Notes: a model not told the origin generated them from the sequence alone. DNA of 64,000 nt from Acetobacteraceae bacterium (GCA_009693865.1 SHWL01000003.1:1-64000); one strand, 5' to 3'; shown: positions 37,175 through 46,899, counted from the stretch's first letter. Numbers and translations are program-made.

Positions 37175-37960
37175 ATGCGCTGGGCTCGTTTCGATAACAA
37201 AGGCACACCCACCTACGGCGTCGTCGAAGGCGATACCATCATCCCCGTGCGCGGCTCGCCGTTCGAGGCATGGGATCGCACCAGCGAGAAGCTGAAGGTG
37301 ACCGACGTGAAGCTGCTGCTGCCGGTCGTGCCTCCGACCTTTTACGCCGCTGGGCTCAACTACGCGCTGCATGTGAAAGAGGCCGCCGAAAAGCTGGGTT
37401 TGCCGGTCAGCCTGCCGACGCACCCGGACATTGGCTACCGCGCCAACAATGCGCTGATCGCGCATGGGGAAAACATCGTCATCCCCGCCGACGCCACGGC
37501 AATGGTGCAATACGAAGGCGAGCTGGTCGCGGTGATCGGTCAAAAATGCAAGAACCTCACACGCGAAAACGCGTTATCCGCCGTCATGGGCTGGACCATC
37601 GGCAATGATGTATCCGAGCGTACCTGGCAGAAACAGGACCGGACTCTGTGGCGGGCGAAGAACACCGACACGTTCAAGCCGATGGGACCGTGGATCGAGA
37701 CCGACGTGAAACTGGAAAGCCTCGTCACGAAAATCCGTTTGAACGGTAAGGAGTTGATCGCGTTCAACACCAACGACATGGTGTTCGGCGTCGTCGATTA
37801 TCTGGTCGCGATGACCACGTGCCTGACACTGTATCCTGGCGACGTCGTATGGATGGGCACCGAGGGTCACACCGAAAACATGAAGCACGGCGACACGATC
37901 GAGGTCGAGATTTCCGGGATTGGCACTCTATCGAATGGGGTGGTCCGGGAGGGGCAGTAA
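37175..37960 (+). CDS. Fumarylacetoacetate hydrolase family protein
   Basis: A 261-residue FAH-family hydrolase or isomerase. The metal ligands lie in YEGELVAVIG, and GWTIGNDVSERTWQ is the second conserved block. GDVVWMGTEGH near the end closes the active site. Length matches 2-keto-4-pentenoate hydratase or acylpyruvase types, as well as HpcE-like decarboxylase/isomerases. It lies 15 nt after the GMC gene with GGAGG before the ATG and ends the plus-strand operon. Confidence 0.87.
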   Translation: MRWARFDNKGTPTYGVVEGDTIIPVRGSPFEAWDRTSEKLKVTDVKLLLPVVPPTFYAAGLNYALHVKEAAEKLGLPVSLPTHPDIGYRANNALIAHGENIVIPADATAMVQYEGELVAVIGQKCKNLTRENALSAVMGWTIGNDVSERTWQKQDRTLWRAKNTDTFKPMGPWIETDVKLESLVTKIRLNGKELIAFNTNDMVFGVVDYLVAMTTCLTLYPGDVVWMGTEGHTENMKHGDTIEVEISGIGTLSNGVVREGQ

Positions 37961-38083
37961 TCGCGTGCGCTGAAACGCGCGGCATAACCAACAAGGCCGG
38001 TCGCTCCGGCGATCAGAATGGGCCGCTTCGCCACGGCTCATACCAGTGGCTCAAAGTTCTGACCGGTAGCAATTCCCTTTCCT

Positions 38084-38114
38084 CGTCATCCACGGGACGA
38101 GCCCGTGGATGACG
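38084..38114. repeat. Short palindromic element F
   Basis: CGTCATCCACGGG and CCCGTGGATGACG form a perfect 13-bp inverted repeat with a 5-nt loop. It sits between the convergent FAH and LLM genes, where it could stop transcription in both directions, although no T-tract follows. Its ends match the dispersed CGTCAT...ATGACG family. Confidence 0.7.
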
Positions 38115-38148
38115 TTGAGGGGGGAGTCGAACCTTTGATCTCCTGGTA

Positions 38149-39489
38149 TCAAAGCTTCCAGCTTCCGACATCGGGGATCTCCAGGCCGAGATTTTCGCGC
38201 AAGGTCGCGCCTTTGTACTCCTTCGGTGACAGGCCCCGTCGTTGCAACTCCGGGATGACGAACTTCACGAAATCCTCAAAGGTGCCAGGCGTATGGGTGC
38301 CGGCGATCACGTAGCCGTCGCAGGCGCCCTCAGTGAACCATTTCTCCAGCCGATCCGCGATATCCTTGCCGCTGCCGATGATTGCCTCCCGCGGGCGGCC
38401 GCGGCGAGTGATTTCCAGGAAATCGCGCACGGTCGGATTGCGGCCGGTTTTTTCCACGACGCGGTCGCGCATGGCCTGCATGCCGGACATGCCTTCGATT
38501 TCCTCGTCGGAGAAGGCCTCGTCCATGCCCTTCTTCTTGAAGTCGTAGTTCAACGCTTCCGACAACAGAGACAGGCCATCGACCTCCTTATACAGCGAGT
38601 CGATCAGCGCCCACTTGTCCTCAGCCTCAGCGCGGGTTTCCGCCACGACGGGGTACGCGATTGTGTTAATCGTGACTTTCGAGGGATCGCGCCCCAACGC
38701 GCCAATGGAAGATTTCATCGCCGCATAATCGCGCCGCGCGGTTTCGAAATCGGGGTAACCGACGAACATGGTTTCGCCCCAGCGCGCGGCGAAGGCCTTC
38801 CCGCGCGTGCTGCCGCCGGCCTGGATGACGACCGGATGGCCCTGCGGTGAGCGAGGCACGGTGAAAGTCCCCGACGATTTCAGGAACTTTCCGCGATATT
38901 CCATGCGGTGCACCTTCTCCGGATGCGCGAACAGGCCGGATTGTTTGTCGACCACCAGCGCGTCGGCTTCCCAGCCGTCCCAACAGCCGTGGACGATCTC
39001 CATGAACTCATCGGCGCGATCGTAACGAAGATCGTGATCCATATGGACGTCGCGGCCCATGTTCTGAGCCTCCCCGTCGTTCACAGAGGTCACGACGTTC
39101 CAGGCGGCGCGGCCGCCAAGCATGTGATCGACGGTCTGAAAGCGGCGTGCGACATCGAATGGTTCGTAATAGGTCGTGGACGCGGTGGAGCCAATGCCAA
39201 GATATTTCGTGCCTAACCCCATCGCCATCAGCGTGACGACCGGGTCCATTTTCACGACACGGACGCCATTCGCCACGACGTCCGCGGGGTTACCGCCATA
39301 AATATCCGGCATGGCGAGACGGTCGTCGAAAAAACCAATCTGGAATTTGCCTGCTTCCAGCACCTGGCCGATTTTCTGGTAGTATGCGGCGGTGGTGAAG
39401 TCGGATCGGGCATCGGGATGCCGCCACGCGCTCGCCAGCGTGGTGCAGTTCTGCGCCTGCAGAAATCCGACCAGGACCATTTCTCGCAT
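38149..39489 (-). CDS. LLM-class flavin-dependent monooxygenase (NtaA/SnaA/DszA type)
   Basis: A 446-residue bacterial-luciferase-like monooxygenase of the two-component NtaA/SnaA/DszA group: AWRHPDAR near the start, GGRAAWNVVTSVND, and VIQAGGSTRGKAFAA. It uses reduced FMN supplied by a separate reductase, none of which is visible in the window. The ATG is 8 nt after GGAG. It lies directly after the ABC binding protein gene, so uptake of its substrate is plausible. Similar enzymes attack sulfones or chelators. Confidence 0.88.
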   Translation of the reverse strand: MREMVLVGFLQAQNCTTLASAWRHPDARSDFTTAAYYQKIGQVLEAGKFQIGFFDDRLAMPDIYGGNPADVVANGVRVVKMDPVVTLMAMGLGTKYLGIGSTASTTYYEPFDVARRFQTVDHMLGGRAAWNVVTSVNDGEAQNMGRDVHMDHDLRYDRADEFMEIVHGCWDGWEADALVVDKQSGLFAHPEKVHRMEYRGKFLKSSGTFTVPRSPQGHPVVIQAGGSTRGKAFAARWGETMFVGYPDFETARRDYAAMKSSIGALGRDPSKVTINTIAYPVVAETRAEAEDKWALIDSLYKEVDGLSLLSEALNYDFKKKGMDEAFSDEEIEGMSGMQAMRDRVVEKTGRNPTVRDFLEITRRGRPREAIIGSGKDIADRLEKWFTEGACDGYVIAGTHTPGTFEDFVKFVIPELQRRGLSPKEYKGATLRENLGLEIPDVGSWKL

Positions 39490-39557
39490 GTGTTGGCTCC
39501 ATCCGTCACTGCGGGGAGTCTAGGGCGAGGGGACCGCGGGTGAAAGGGGCGCCCTTT

Positions 39558-41111
39558 TCATTTCGCCGGACGAAATCCCATCGCCAGCGTCGTTTCATCC
39601 ATGCGTGCGTCATAAAGGAAGGCTTTTTTGGAAGCCCAGGTGTTGATGGTGAAATAAATCGGGATGACGCCCATGTCTTCGATGGCGATTTCGGCGGCAT
39701 GCGCGAACAAGCCGTTACGTTTGGTATCATCGAGTGTGCGTAAAGCCAGGCCCAGAACGGCATCGAAGCCGGGATTGGACCAGCGGCCGCGATTGGACGG
39801 TCCCATGCCGGTCTCGGGGTTATAGGTCGCCATCAACGCAACCAGCGGCGAGGACGGATCGCCGGTGCCGACCCAGCCGGACAGGATCATGCTGAATTCC
39901 AGCTTCGTGCCGCGGCTGAACAGGATGGCCGACGGCATGGTCCGCACGTCCGTTTTGATCCCGACCCGCGCCAGCATCTGACCGACCGCCTGGGTGACCT
40001 GCGCGTCGCTGGGGTAACGGTCGTTGGATCCCGCCAGCACCACGCTGAATCCCTCGCCCCAGCCGGCCTCGTTCAACAGCGCGTGAGACTGGATGGGGTC
40101 GTAGGGCAAAGGCTTCAGGTTCGGACTGGCGCCCGCTACCGACGGCGGGAGGTATTGTCCGGCGGGGTGCGCCTGGCCGCTCAACAGGCGATCGGCCAAA
40201 CCCTGACGGTTGATCGCAAGGCTGATCGCGCGGCGCACCCGGATATCCTTCAGCGGATTGCGAGCGATTTTGTCGCCTTTGAAGTCGCTGATGCCGGGTG
40301 AGTCGTCGCGCGCGGAATCCATATGCAGATAGATGACGCGGGTCGAGTCGATCTCGTGTAGTGCCAGGCCCGGCGTCGCGAGCAGGCGGGCGCGATCGAC
40401 GGCGGGCACACCTTCGATGAGATCGACATCGCCGGACAGGATCGTGGCGACGCGCGCGCCGTCATTGGCGATTGGCCGGCGGGTGACCCGTTCCCACGGT
40501 TCGGCTCCGCCCCAATACGTATCGTTACGTACTAACACTAAATAGTTGGCGGGCACCCATTCAACGAATCGGTACGGTCCCGTGCCGATCGTGGCGGCGC
40601 CATTGTTGAAGTCGGATGTGGTTTTCCCCTCGGCCGAGCGTTTCGATACGATTGCGATCGACCCCAGGTCCCCGGGAAGCAGCGGCGCAGGTCCTTTGGT
40701 ATGAATCCGGATCGTCAGCGGATCGACAATTTCAGTTCGAGCCACGGCCTTGGTGTATTGCAGGTAGGACGAGGGACTGTTCGGCACGTTGGGCGCGCGT
40801 GCGACGGAAAACGCGACATCCTCCGCCGAGAACGGCGAGCCGTCATGGAAGACGACGTTCGGGCGCAGCTTGAACTCCCAGATGTCCTCGGCGACGGCCG
40901 CCCAGCTCAACGCCAGGCCCGGGGTCAGGCGCCCGCGCGCGCCGAGGCGCGTCAGGGTATCGAAGATATGGCGGTAGACAGCCGTGTTGGGCGAAAAGAC
41001 ATGATAATGCGGATCGATCGAACTGGCGTCAGTCCGCACCGCCATTTTCACCTCCGCCGCGCGCGCGATGAAGGGGACGAGCAGCAGCAACGCCAGCAGC
41101 AGTCGCGTCAT
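39558..41111 (-). CDS. ABC transporter substrate-binding protein, family 5
   Basis: A 517-residue periplasmic binding protein of the oligopeptide/nickel family (SBP_bac_5). It has a Sec signal peptide (to about ARA) and the family block ASSIDPHYHVFSPN at the mature N-terminus. No permease or ATPase gene lies nearby, so it must share a transporter encoded elsewhere. Its ATG is 1 nt after the enoyl-CoA hydratase stop, suggesting a shared transcript with catabolic enzymes and the LLM monooxygenase. Confidence 0.88.
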   Translation of the reverse strand: MTRLLLALLLLVPFIARAAEVKMAVRTDASSIDPHYHVFSPNTAVYRHIFDTLTRLGARGRLTPGLALSWAAVAEDIWEFKLRPNVVFHDGSPFSAEDVAFSVARAPNVPNSPSSYLQYTKAVARTEIVDPLTIRIHTKGPAPLLPGDLGSIAIVSKRSAEGKTTSDFNNGAATIGTGPYRFVEWVPANYLVLVRNDTYWGGAEPWERVTRRPIANDGARVATILSGDVDLIEGVPAVDRARLLATPGLALHEIDSTRVIYLHMDSARDDSPGISDFKGDKIARNPLKDIRVRRAISLAINRQGLADRLLSGQAHPAGQYLPPSVAGASPNLKPLPYDPIQSHALLNEAGWGEGFSVVLAGSNDRYPSDAQVTQAVGQMLARVGIKTDVRTMPSAILFSRGTKLEFSMILSGWVGTGDPSSPLVALMATYNPETGMGPSNRGRWSNPGFDAVLGLALRTLDDTKRNGLFAHAAEIAIEDMGVIPIYFTINTWASKKAFLYDARMDETTLAMGFRPAK

Positions 41112-41112
41112 G

Positions 41113-41880
41113 TCAGCGACCCTGGAAATTCGGCTTGCGCTTTTCGAAGAAGGCCGCCCTCGCCTCGGCCGCGTCCTCGGATTTCGACAAAGCGACCGTC
41201 AGGTTCTGCTCGAACCGGTAACCATCGCGCGGTGGCATGTGCATCGTCGTGTTCATCGATTGTTTGGCGTAGCGCATGGCCAGCGGGCTTTTCGAGGCGA
41301 TTTCGGTCGCGATCCTCATCGCTTCCGGCATCAACTGTTCCAGCGGCACGCTGCATTCGATGGCGCCGGTGCGGTACATCTCGTCGGCCGGCACGCGCCA
41401 GCCGGTATAGAACATGCGCCGGGCGCGTGACCGGCCGAACAATTGTTGCAACATCGCCGCGCCGCCCATCAGGCCGATGTCGATTTCTGGCATACCGAAC
41501 ACGGCGTTGTCGGAGGCCAGGATGATGTCGCAACTCGCGGCCAGGGCGAAACCAGCTCCCAGCGCGGGCCCGTTGACGGCGGCGATCACGGGCTTGGCGC
41601 ACTCGGCGATCGAATTGAACATTTCGCGGACCAGGCGGTTGAACGCCCAGTACTCGCCGTCATTCTCCCCGGTCGGGCGGCTTTTCATATCGGCGCCCGC
41701 CGAGAACATTTTTCCAAATCCGGTCAGGATCGCGACCCGCACATCGGCCCGGTCGGTGAAACCGTCGAACGCCGCGATCAATTCGTGCCGCAGTTGATCG
41801 CTTTGGGCGTTCACCGGAGGGCGGTCCATCACGACGGTGGCGATGTAATCCCGCACGGTGACCTTGACGACCGGGTCCAT
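41113..41880 (-). CDS. Enoyl-CoA hydratase/isomerase family protein
   Basis: A 255-residue crotonase-fold enzyme. The first oxyanion-hole segment (MFSAGADMK) and the second (ALGAGFALAAS) are both present, as are EIDIGLMGG and the C-terminal FFEKRKPNF. The catalytic glutamates of classical hydratases are not clearly both present, so an isomerase or other crotonase reaction is possible. Unlike the hydratase at 10408 this copy is intact. It leads the operon with the binding protein and the monooxygenase. Confidence 0.87.
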   Translation of the reverse strand: MDPVVKVTVRDYIATVVMDRPPVNAQSDQLRHELIAAFDGFTDRADVRVAILTGFGKMFSAGADMKSRPTGENDGEYWAFNRLVREMFNSIAECAKPVIAAVNGPALGAGFALAASCDIILASDNAVFGMPEIDIGLMGGAAMLQQLFGRSRARRMFYTGWRVPADEMYRTGAIECSVPLEQLMPEAMRIATEIASKSPLAMRYAKQSMNTTMHMPPRDGYRFEQNLTVALSKSEDAAEARAAFFEKRKPNFQGR

Positions 41881-41971
41881 CCTGCAATCCTTCCACTGGC
41901 TTGATCGCTTTATTTCCCGGGCGGCTCTGCCATAGGTTCACCCACCGGTCCAGCATGCGTGAGGAAGCCTC

Positions 41972-42814
41972 GTGCGCCCGACGTCAATCGCTTTTTTGGT
42001 CTTTTGCCTTTTGATCGGCCCAGCGCGCGGGCAGGTAGCGCAGGAACTGGGCCCGCCGGAAACGGCGTTCGCCGGCGGACCGATCCGGCTGTCCAAGGGC
42101 GCCACGGCAATGTTACGGGCCCATTATCAGGGCGACAAAGTGCCGCTGATCCCGCAACCCTTCCGAGGCAAGTTGGACACGGCGCTGGTGGCGCGTGACT
42201 GGCCGCGCGTGGAGGCCACGAAAAAAGATCTGATGGGCGCATACGGGCCCGTGGCGGTACTGGCCTGGGAGCAAACCCGCTTCGTCGCGACCGGCGGGAT
42301 CGGTGTCGCCGAGATGCACGCTCTGGACCTCGCGGCGGCCGGTTCCACTGGGCTTTCGGAATCGGCCTCAATGATGTGGTTATATGCGGTCGCGGTGACG
42401 ATGACCGACGGGCATAAGTGTGCCGATACGGCCATCAAGGACGCGCATCTGGACAAGCTCCGCGGACCGGCGTTCGAACCGGTGCTGAAACTGTTTCGCG
42501 CTCTCACTGAAGACCGCGTCGCGGCAATGCGCGATCTCGCGATCCGCTTGGAGAGCGTGCTTGCGCCGGACCGGACCGATGACACCATGTGCCGCGCGGG
42601 GTCCATGAAACCCGATCTCAAACCGGATGCGATTTGGCGTCCGGCGGCGGCGGCCACGCGGGCGATGCTGCCGAAACATTTGATCGCGCTCAGCGGATTG
42701 ATGCGGCCGAAAGCGGTGGCGAAAATCGAACCGGCGAAGCCCACCGCCGCGAAGCCGGCGGTGCCGAAAGTCGAGCCCGTCAAACCGCCTCAGGCTCCGG
42801 CCGCGGCGCCGTGA
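41972..42814 (+). CDS. Secreted hypothetical protein
   Basis: A 280-residue protein starting with GTG after GAGGA, with a signal peptide (IAFLVFCLLIGPARG). The mature part is mostly helical. It carries two cysteines (in KCAD and MCRAG) that might pair, and a C-terminal tail of repeated Lys-Pro-Ala segments (KIEPAKP, KVEPVKP), which suggests a periplasmic, envelope-spanning linker. I do not recognise the family. Its stop overlaps the GTG of a possible upstream start of the next ligase. Confidence 0.65.
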   Translation: MRPTSIAFLVFCLLIGPARGQVAQELGPPETAFAGGPIRLSKGATAMLRAHYQGDKVPLIPQPFRGKLDTALVARDWPRVEATKKDLMGAYGPVAVLAWEQTRFVATGGIGVAEMHALDLAAAGSTGLSESASMMWLYAVAVTMTDGHKCADTAIKDAHLDKLRGPAFEPVLKLFRALTEDRVAAMRDLAIRLESVLAPDRTDDTMCRAGSMKPDLKPDAIWRPAAAATRAMLPKHLIALSGLMRPKAVAKIEPAKPTAAKPAVPKVEPVKPPQAPAAAP

Positions 42815-42840
42815 AACCCAGGGAATCCCCAGACGTGTCA

Positions 42841-44472
42841 ATGTACGAAGCAGACCTTGGCCAGACCCCGGCCAACCATGTGCCGCTTTCTCCGGTCTCG
42901 TTCCTGACCCGGGCCGCCCGGGTCTGGCCAAACCGCGTCGCCATCATTCATGGCGCGCGCCGTCACACCTACGCCGGGTTCCTGGAACGGACGCGGCGTC
43001 TTGCCTCCGCGCTGGCCCAGTACGGCATCGGGAAAGGCGACACAGTCGCGATCCTTGCCCCAAATATTCCCGAGATGCTGGAAGCCCATAACGCGGTCCC
43101 CGCTCTGGGCGCCGTGCTGTGCCCCATCAATACCCGCCTCGATCCCCCCGCCATCGCCTTCATCCTGGACCACGCCGCCGCCAAAGTCGTGCTGATCGAC
43201 CGCGAACTGGCGCCCGCGATGGCGGCTGCGCTGCGACAGACGGAGGCGAAGCCGCTGGTCGTGGATATCGACGACCCGCTCGCCAGAGACGGCGAACGAA
43301 TTGGATCGATCGAATATGAAGCATTTCTGGCAAGCGGCGATCCCACCTTCCCTCTGAATTTACCGGACGATGAATGGCAGGCGATTTCGCTGAACTATAC
43401 CTCCGGCACGACCGGCAACCCAAAAGGGGTCGTTTTGCATCACCGCGGTGCCTATCTGAACGCCACCGCCAATGCGCTGACTTTCCAGTTGTCACCTTCA
43501 AGCATCTACCTATGGACCCTTCCCATGTTCCACTGCGACGGCTGGACCCATACCTGGGCCGTTACTCTCGCGGGAGGAACGCATGTCTGCTTACGGCGAG
43601 TGGATCCAGCGGAAATCTTTCCAACGATCTCTGAACATAAAGTAACACATATGTGCGGCGCGCCAGTGGTGCTTTCGATGCTCATCCACGCGCCCGCCTC
43701 GGTTCGGCGTCGCTTCGATCGGCCAGTCCAGATCGCGACCGGTGGCGCCGCGCCGCCCTCGACCGTGATCGCGCGCATGGAGGAGATGGGGTTCGCAGTC
43801 ACGCATCTGTACGGACTGACCGAGAGCTTCGGACCCGCGACCGTCTGCATGTGGCAACCCACGCTGGACACGATGGCGATGGAGGAAAAATCCGCCTTCA
43901 TGGCGCGCCAGGGCGTGAACACGCCGATGCTTGAGGACGCGATGGTGCTGAACGCGGCGACAATGCTGCCCGTCCCGCCGGACGGCGCGACCATGGGTGA
44001 GCTGATGTTGCGCGGCAACACGGTGATGATGGGCTACCTGAAAAACCCCACGGCCACGGCGGAGGCGTTCGCCGGTGGCTGGTTCCACACCGGCGACCTG
44101 GCCGTGATGCATCCGGATGGCTACGTCGAGGTAAAGGATCGCGCCAAAGACATCATCATTTCCGGTGGGGAGAACATTTCCTCGCTGGAAGTGGAGGAGG
44201 CGCTTTACAAACACCCCGCTGTCATGGAGGCGGCTGTCGTGGCCCAACCCGATGAGAAATGGGGCGAGACGCCGCACGCCTTCGTGACATTGAAGCCGGA
44301 CGCGGAGCCAGTCACGGCGGAAGCGATCGTCGCCTGGTGCCGCGCGCACATGGCCGGGTTCAAGATCCCCCGTCATGTGACGTTCGGGGTACTACCGAAG
44401 ACGTCGACCGGAAAGATCCAGAAGTTTGAGTTACGGGAGAGATTATCCGTATCACCTCGGAGGACACCATGA
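42841..44472 (+). CDS. Acyl-CoA ligase, DmdB-like
   Basis: A 543-residue adenylate-forming ligase. YTSGTTGNPKGV, GLTESFGPATVC, GWFHTGDLAVMHPDGYVE and GGENISSLEVEE are conserved, and the lysine in TGKIQK is present. The pattern resembles 3-(methylthio)propionyl-CoA ligases and medium-chain ligases. The ATG at 42841 begins the conserved region; GTG at 42835, which has GGAA 9 nt upstream, or GTG at 42811, overlapping the previous stop, are alternatives. It overlaps the PNPOx-family gene by 4 nt. Confidence 0.9.
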   Translation: MYEADLGQTPANHVPLSPVSFLTRAARVWPNRVAIIHGARRHTYAGFLERTRRLASALAQYGIGKGDTVAILAPNIPEMLEAHNAVPALGAVLCPINTRLDPPAIAFILDHAAAKVVLIDRELAPAMAAALRQTEAKPLVVDIDDPLARDGERIGSIEYEAFLASGDPTFPLNLPDDEWQAISLNYTSGTTGNPKGVVLHHRGAYLNATANALTFQLSPSSIYLWTLPMFHCDGWTHTWAVTLAGGTHVCLRRVDPAEIFPTISEHKVTHMCGAPVVLSMLIHAPASVRRRFDRPVQIATGGAAPPSTVIARMEEMGFAVTHLYGLTESFGPATVCMWQPTLDTMAMEEKSAFMARQGVNTPMLEDAMVLNAATMLPVPPDGATMGELMLRGNTVMMGYLKNPTATAEAFAGGWFHTGDLAVMHPDGYVEVKDRAKDIIISGGENISSLEVEEALYKHPAVMEAAVVAQPDEKWGETPHAFVTLKPDAEPVTAEAIVAWCRAHMAGFKIPRHVTFGVLPKTSTGKIQKFELRERLSVSPRRTP

Positions 44473-45071
44473 CCCTTTACCATGACGGCAATCGTCAGCT
44501 TCAGGATGCGTTCGGCAGCCGCCGCCTCGCCGATCGGCTGGAGGAAAAACTGAACCGCGCCGCCTTCACCGATGACGACAAGGCGTTCATCGAAGGCATG
44601 CCATACTTTTTTCTCGCCACCGCCGACGCGCAAGGCCAGCCCGATTGCTCCTTCAAAGGCGGCCCGCCCGGTTTCGTCCGGATCACGGCGCCCGGCGAGT
44701 TGGCGTTCCCCGACTACGACGGTAACGGCATGTTCAAAAGTCTTGGCAATATCAAGGTCAACCCGGCGGTTGGCCTGCTGTTCATCGCCATGCATGGCAG
44801 CCCTCGCCGGTTGCGCGTGAACGGCACCGCCACGATCGGTGCCGATGACCCGCTGCTTGCCCGCACGCTTGGCGCGCAACTGATCGTCCGCGTGCAAGCT
44901 CGCGCGATCTTCCCGAACTGTCCGCGCTACATCCCGGAACTCGCGCTGACCGCCCCATCCATCTACGCGCCGGTGGCGGGCGAGGATCCACCGGAGCCGA
45001 AATGGAAGGGCTTCGGCGATTTCGCCGAGGTGGTTCCGCCGCGGCGGCCGGTCTGGAAGGGCGAGGCATAA
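44469..45071 (+). CDS. Pyridoxamine 5'-phosphate oxidase family flavoprotein
   Basis: A 200-residue FMN-binding split-barrel protein. FFLATADAQGQPDCSFKGG and GLLFIAMHG with RRLRVNGTATIG match the PNPOx-like family of unknown-substrate flavin reductases. The cofactor's usual pyridoxine-binding residues are not evident, so vitamin B6 synthesis is unlikely. It is translationally coupled (ATGA) to the acyl-CoA ligase upstream. Confidence 0.83.
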   Translation: MTLYHDGNRQLQDAFGSRRLADRLEEKLNRAAFTDDDKAFIEGMPYFFLATADAQGQPDCSFKGGPPGFVRITAPGELAFPDYDGNGMFKSLGNIKVNPAVGLLFIAMHGSPRRLRVNGTATIGADDPLLARTLGAQLIVRVQARAIFPNCPRYIPELALTAPSIYAPVAGEDPPEPKWKGFGDFAEVVPPRRPVWKGEA

Positions 45072-45148
45072 CCCGGACACCGGATTGTCACCTTGGACCC
45101 GTTATTGGGGCTGTCGCACGATCCCTCAATTGAGGCAAAAGCGTCGCC

Positions 45149-46573
45149 ATGAGCAAACCAGCGATCGTCCCCGTCATCCTCTCCGGCGGCTCCGGCACAA
45201 GGTTGTGGCCGGTATCCCGCGAAAGCTTCCCCAAGCAGCTTTGGCCGCTGATGTCGGAGCGGTCCCTGATGCAGGACACCGTGTTGCGCGCGATCGGGCC
45301 GGAGTTTGCCCCACCGGTGGTGGTCTGCAACGAGGAGCATCGTTTCCTGATCGCCGAGCAACTTCGCGAGGTCGGGATCGCCAACGCGCGGATCGTGCTG
45401 GAGCCGGTGGGCCGTAACAGCGCCCCCGCGATCGCCGCCGCCGCCGTTCTGGTGGCCGAGGACGACCCGGACACCGTGCTGTGGATGATGGCGGCGGATG
45501 CCTCGATCGCCGATACCGCCGCATTGCACGTGGCACTTAAAGCCGCCGCGGTGGCGGCTCGCGCGGGTAAGATCGTCACATTCGGGATGCAGCCGACGGC
45601 TCCCGAAACCGGCTACGGCTACATCGAAATCGGCGCCCCGCTGGACGACGCGCCGGGCGTGCACGCTGTCGCGCGTTTCGTCGAAAAGCCCAACGCCGAG
45701 GATGCCGCGCGCCTGTCCACCGACGGACGGCATCTGTGGAACTCCGGCATGTTCGTCTTCACCGCTCGCGCTTTGCTACGGGAGATCGAAATCCACTCGC
45801 CGGAAATCCTGGCGCCGGTTCGCACCGCGGTTGCCGGCCGGCGCACCGATCTGGACTTCATCCGGCTCGACGTCGAGGCGTTCACGGCCTGCCCGTCGAT
45901 CAGCCTCGACTACGCGGTGGCGGAAAAAACCCGGGAGGCGGCGGTGGTCCCCGCCGATATCGGCTGGTCGGATGTCGGCAGTTGGAGCGCGTTATGGGAA
46001 CTCGGCGTGAAGGACGATGCCGGGAATGTCGCGATTGGCGACGTGGTGCTGGAATCGTCGCGGGATTGTTACGTCCGGAGCGACGGGATGCTGACCGCGG
46101 TCGTCGGGCTCAAGGATGTCGTGGTTGTCGTCACCGACGACGTGGCGCTGGCGATGCACCGCGACAACGCGCAGGACGTGAAGAAGGTCGTCGATCGCCT
46201 GAAAGCGGCCGGCCGCAACCAGGCCGTGGCGCATAACCGCACTTACCGCCCCTGGGGATTTTACGAGAGCCTCGCGGTGGGCGAGCGCTTCCAGGTCAAA
46301 CGCATCGTCGTCACGCCCGGCGGAAAATTATCATTGCAAAGCCATTTCCATCGCGCCGAGCACTGGGTCGTGGTCAACGGCACCGCCAAGGTCACCCGCG
46401 ACGCCGAAACATTGGTGCTGAGCGAGAACCAAAGCGTCTACCTCCCCCTTGGCTGCAATCATCGGTTGGAGAACCCGGGACGGATTCCGTTGACATTGAT
46501 CGAGGTCCAGTCCGGCGCCTACCTGGGCGAGGACGATATCGTGCGGATCGAGGATACGTACGGGCGGACCTGA
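45149..46573 (+). CDS. manC: Mannose-1-phosphate guanylyltransferase/mannose-6-phosphate isomerase
   Basis: A 474-residue bifunctional enzyme making GDP-mannose. The N-terminal nucleotidyltransferase has the SGGSGTRLWP signature and FVEKP. The C-terminal cupin isomerase has PWGFYESL, HFHRAEHW and GCNHRLEN. Product feeds exopolysaccharide, O-antigen or colanic-acid-type glycans. No glycosyltransferase gene is adjacent, so the pathway lies elsewhere. Confidence 0.93.
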   Translation: MSKPAIVPVILSGGSGTRLWPVSRESFPKQLWPLMSERSLMQDTVLRAIGPEFAPPVVVCNEEHRFLIAEQLREVGIANARIVLEPVGRNSAPAIAAAAVLVAEDDPDTVLWMMAADASIADTAALHVALKAAAVAARAGKIVTFGMQPTAPETGYGYIEIGAPLDDAPGVHAVARFVEKPNAEDAARLSTDGRHLWNSGMFVFTARALLREIEIHSPEILAPVRTAVAGRRTDLDFIRLDVEAFTACPSISLDYAVAEKTREAAVVPADIGWSDVGSWSALWELGVKDDAGNVAIGDVVLESSRDCYVRSDGMLTAVVGLKDVVVVVTDDVALAMHRDNAQDVKKVVDRLKAAGRNQAVAHNRTYRPWGFYESLAVGERFQVKRIVVTPGGKLSLQSHFHRAEHWVVVNGTAKVTRDAETLVLSENQSVYLPLGCNHRLENPGRIPLTLIEVQSGAYLGEDDIVRIEDTYGRT

Positions 46574-46594
46574 CCCTTTTGGTTGGAGATAAAT

Positions 46595-46846
46595 ATGAGT
46601 GGTTTGACAATCACCATCGCCGAGCAGGAATGCGCGATCATCGTCGCCCAGGATGGGGATGGGTTGATTGTAAGGATTGAGTCGTCGGAGGAACCGGAGG
46701 CGGAGGATGGCGCGGAAGAGGCGGAACTCCCGATCGCGAAATTGTTGGGGCTCGCCATCGCGACGCGGCTGACCGAGGACCCGGATTTCATGGAGGAGAT
46801 GCTGGATTGGTTCGACGATTACACCGAGGATCATCCGGAGGGGTGA
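46595..46846 (+). CDS. Small acidic hypothetical protein
   Basis: An 83-residue, strongly acidic protein (many Glu and Asp; ends in DDYTEDHPEG) with a Leu/Ala-rich central stretch (ELPIAKLLGLAIATRL). The ATG follows GGAG by 6 nt. It begins 21 nt after manC. No family is recognised. It may be a genuine small gene or a weak call, since only the start site and frame length support it. Confidence 0.45.
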   Translation: MSGLTITIAEQECAIIVAQDGDGLIVRIESSEEPEAEDGAEEAELPIAKLLGLAIATRLTEDPDFMEEMLDWFDDYTEDHPEG

Positions 46847-46883
46847 GGCATCGCGCCGGGTGCCGCGGGACGGTTTGCCAGAA

Positions 46884-46899
46884 TAGCACTATCGTGCTA
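46884..46899. promoter_or_regulatory. Operator-like palindrome upstream of the toxin-antitoxin pair
   Basis: TAGCAC-TATC-GTGCTA is a perfect 6-bp inverted repeat 31 nt upstream of the antitoxin start. RHH-type antitoxins usually bind such sites to repress their own operon, so it is the likely operator. Confidence 0.5.

Noticed and set aside
38084..38114. Classical rho-independent terminator
   Set aside because: A strong stem is present but no T-tract follows on either strand; better described as a member of the palindrome family.
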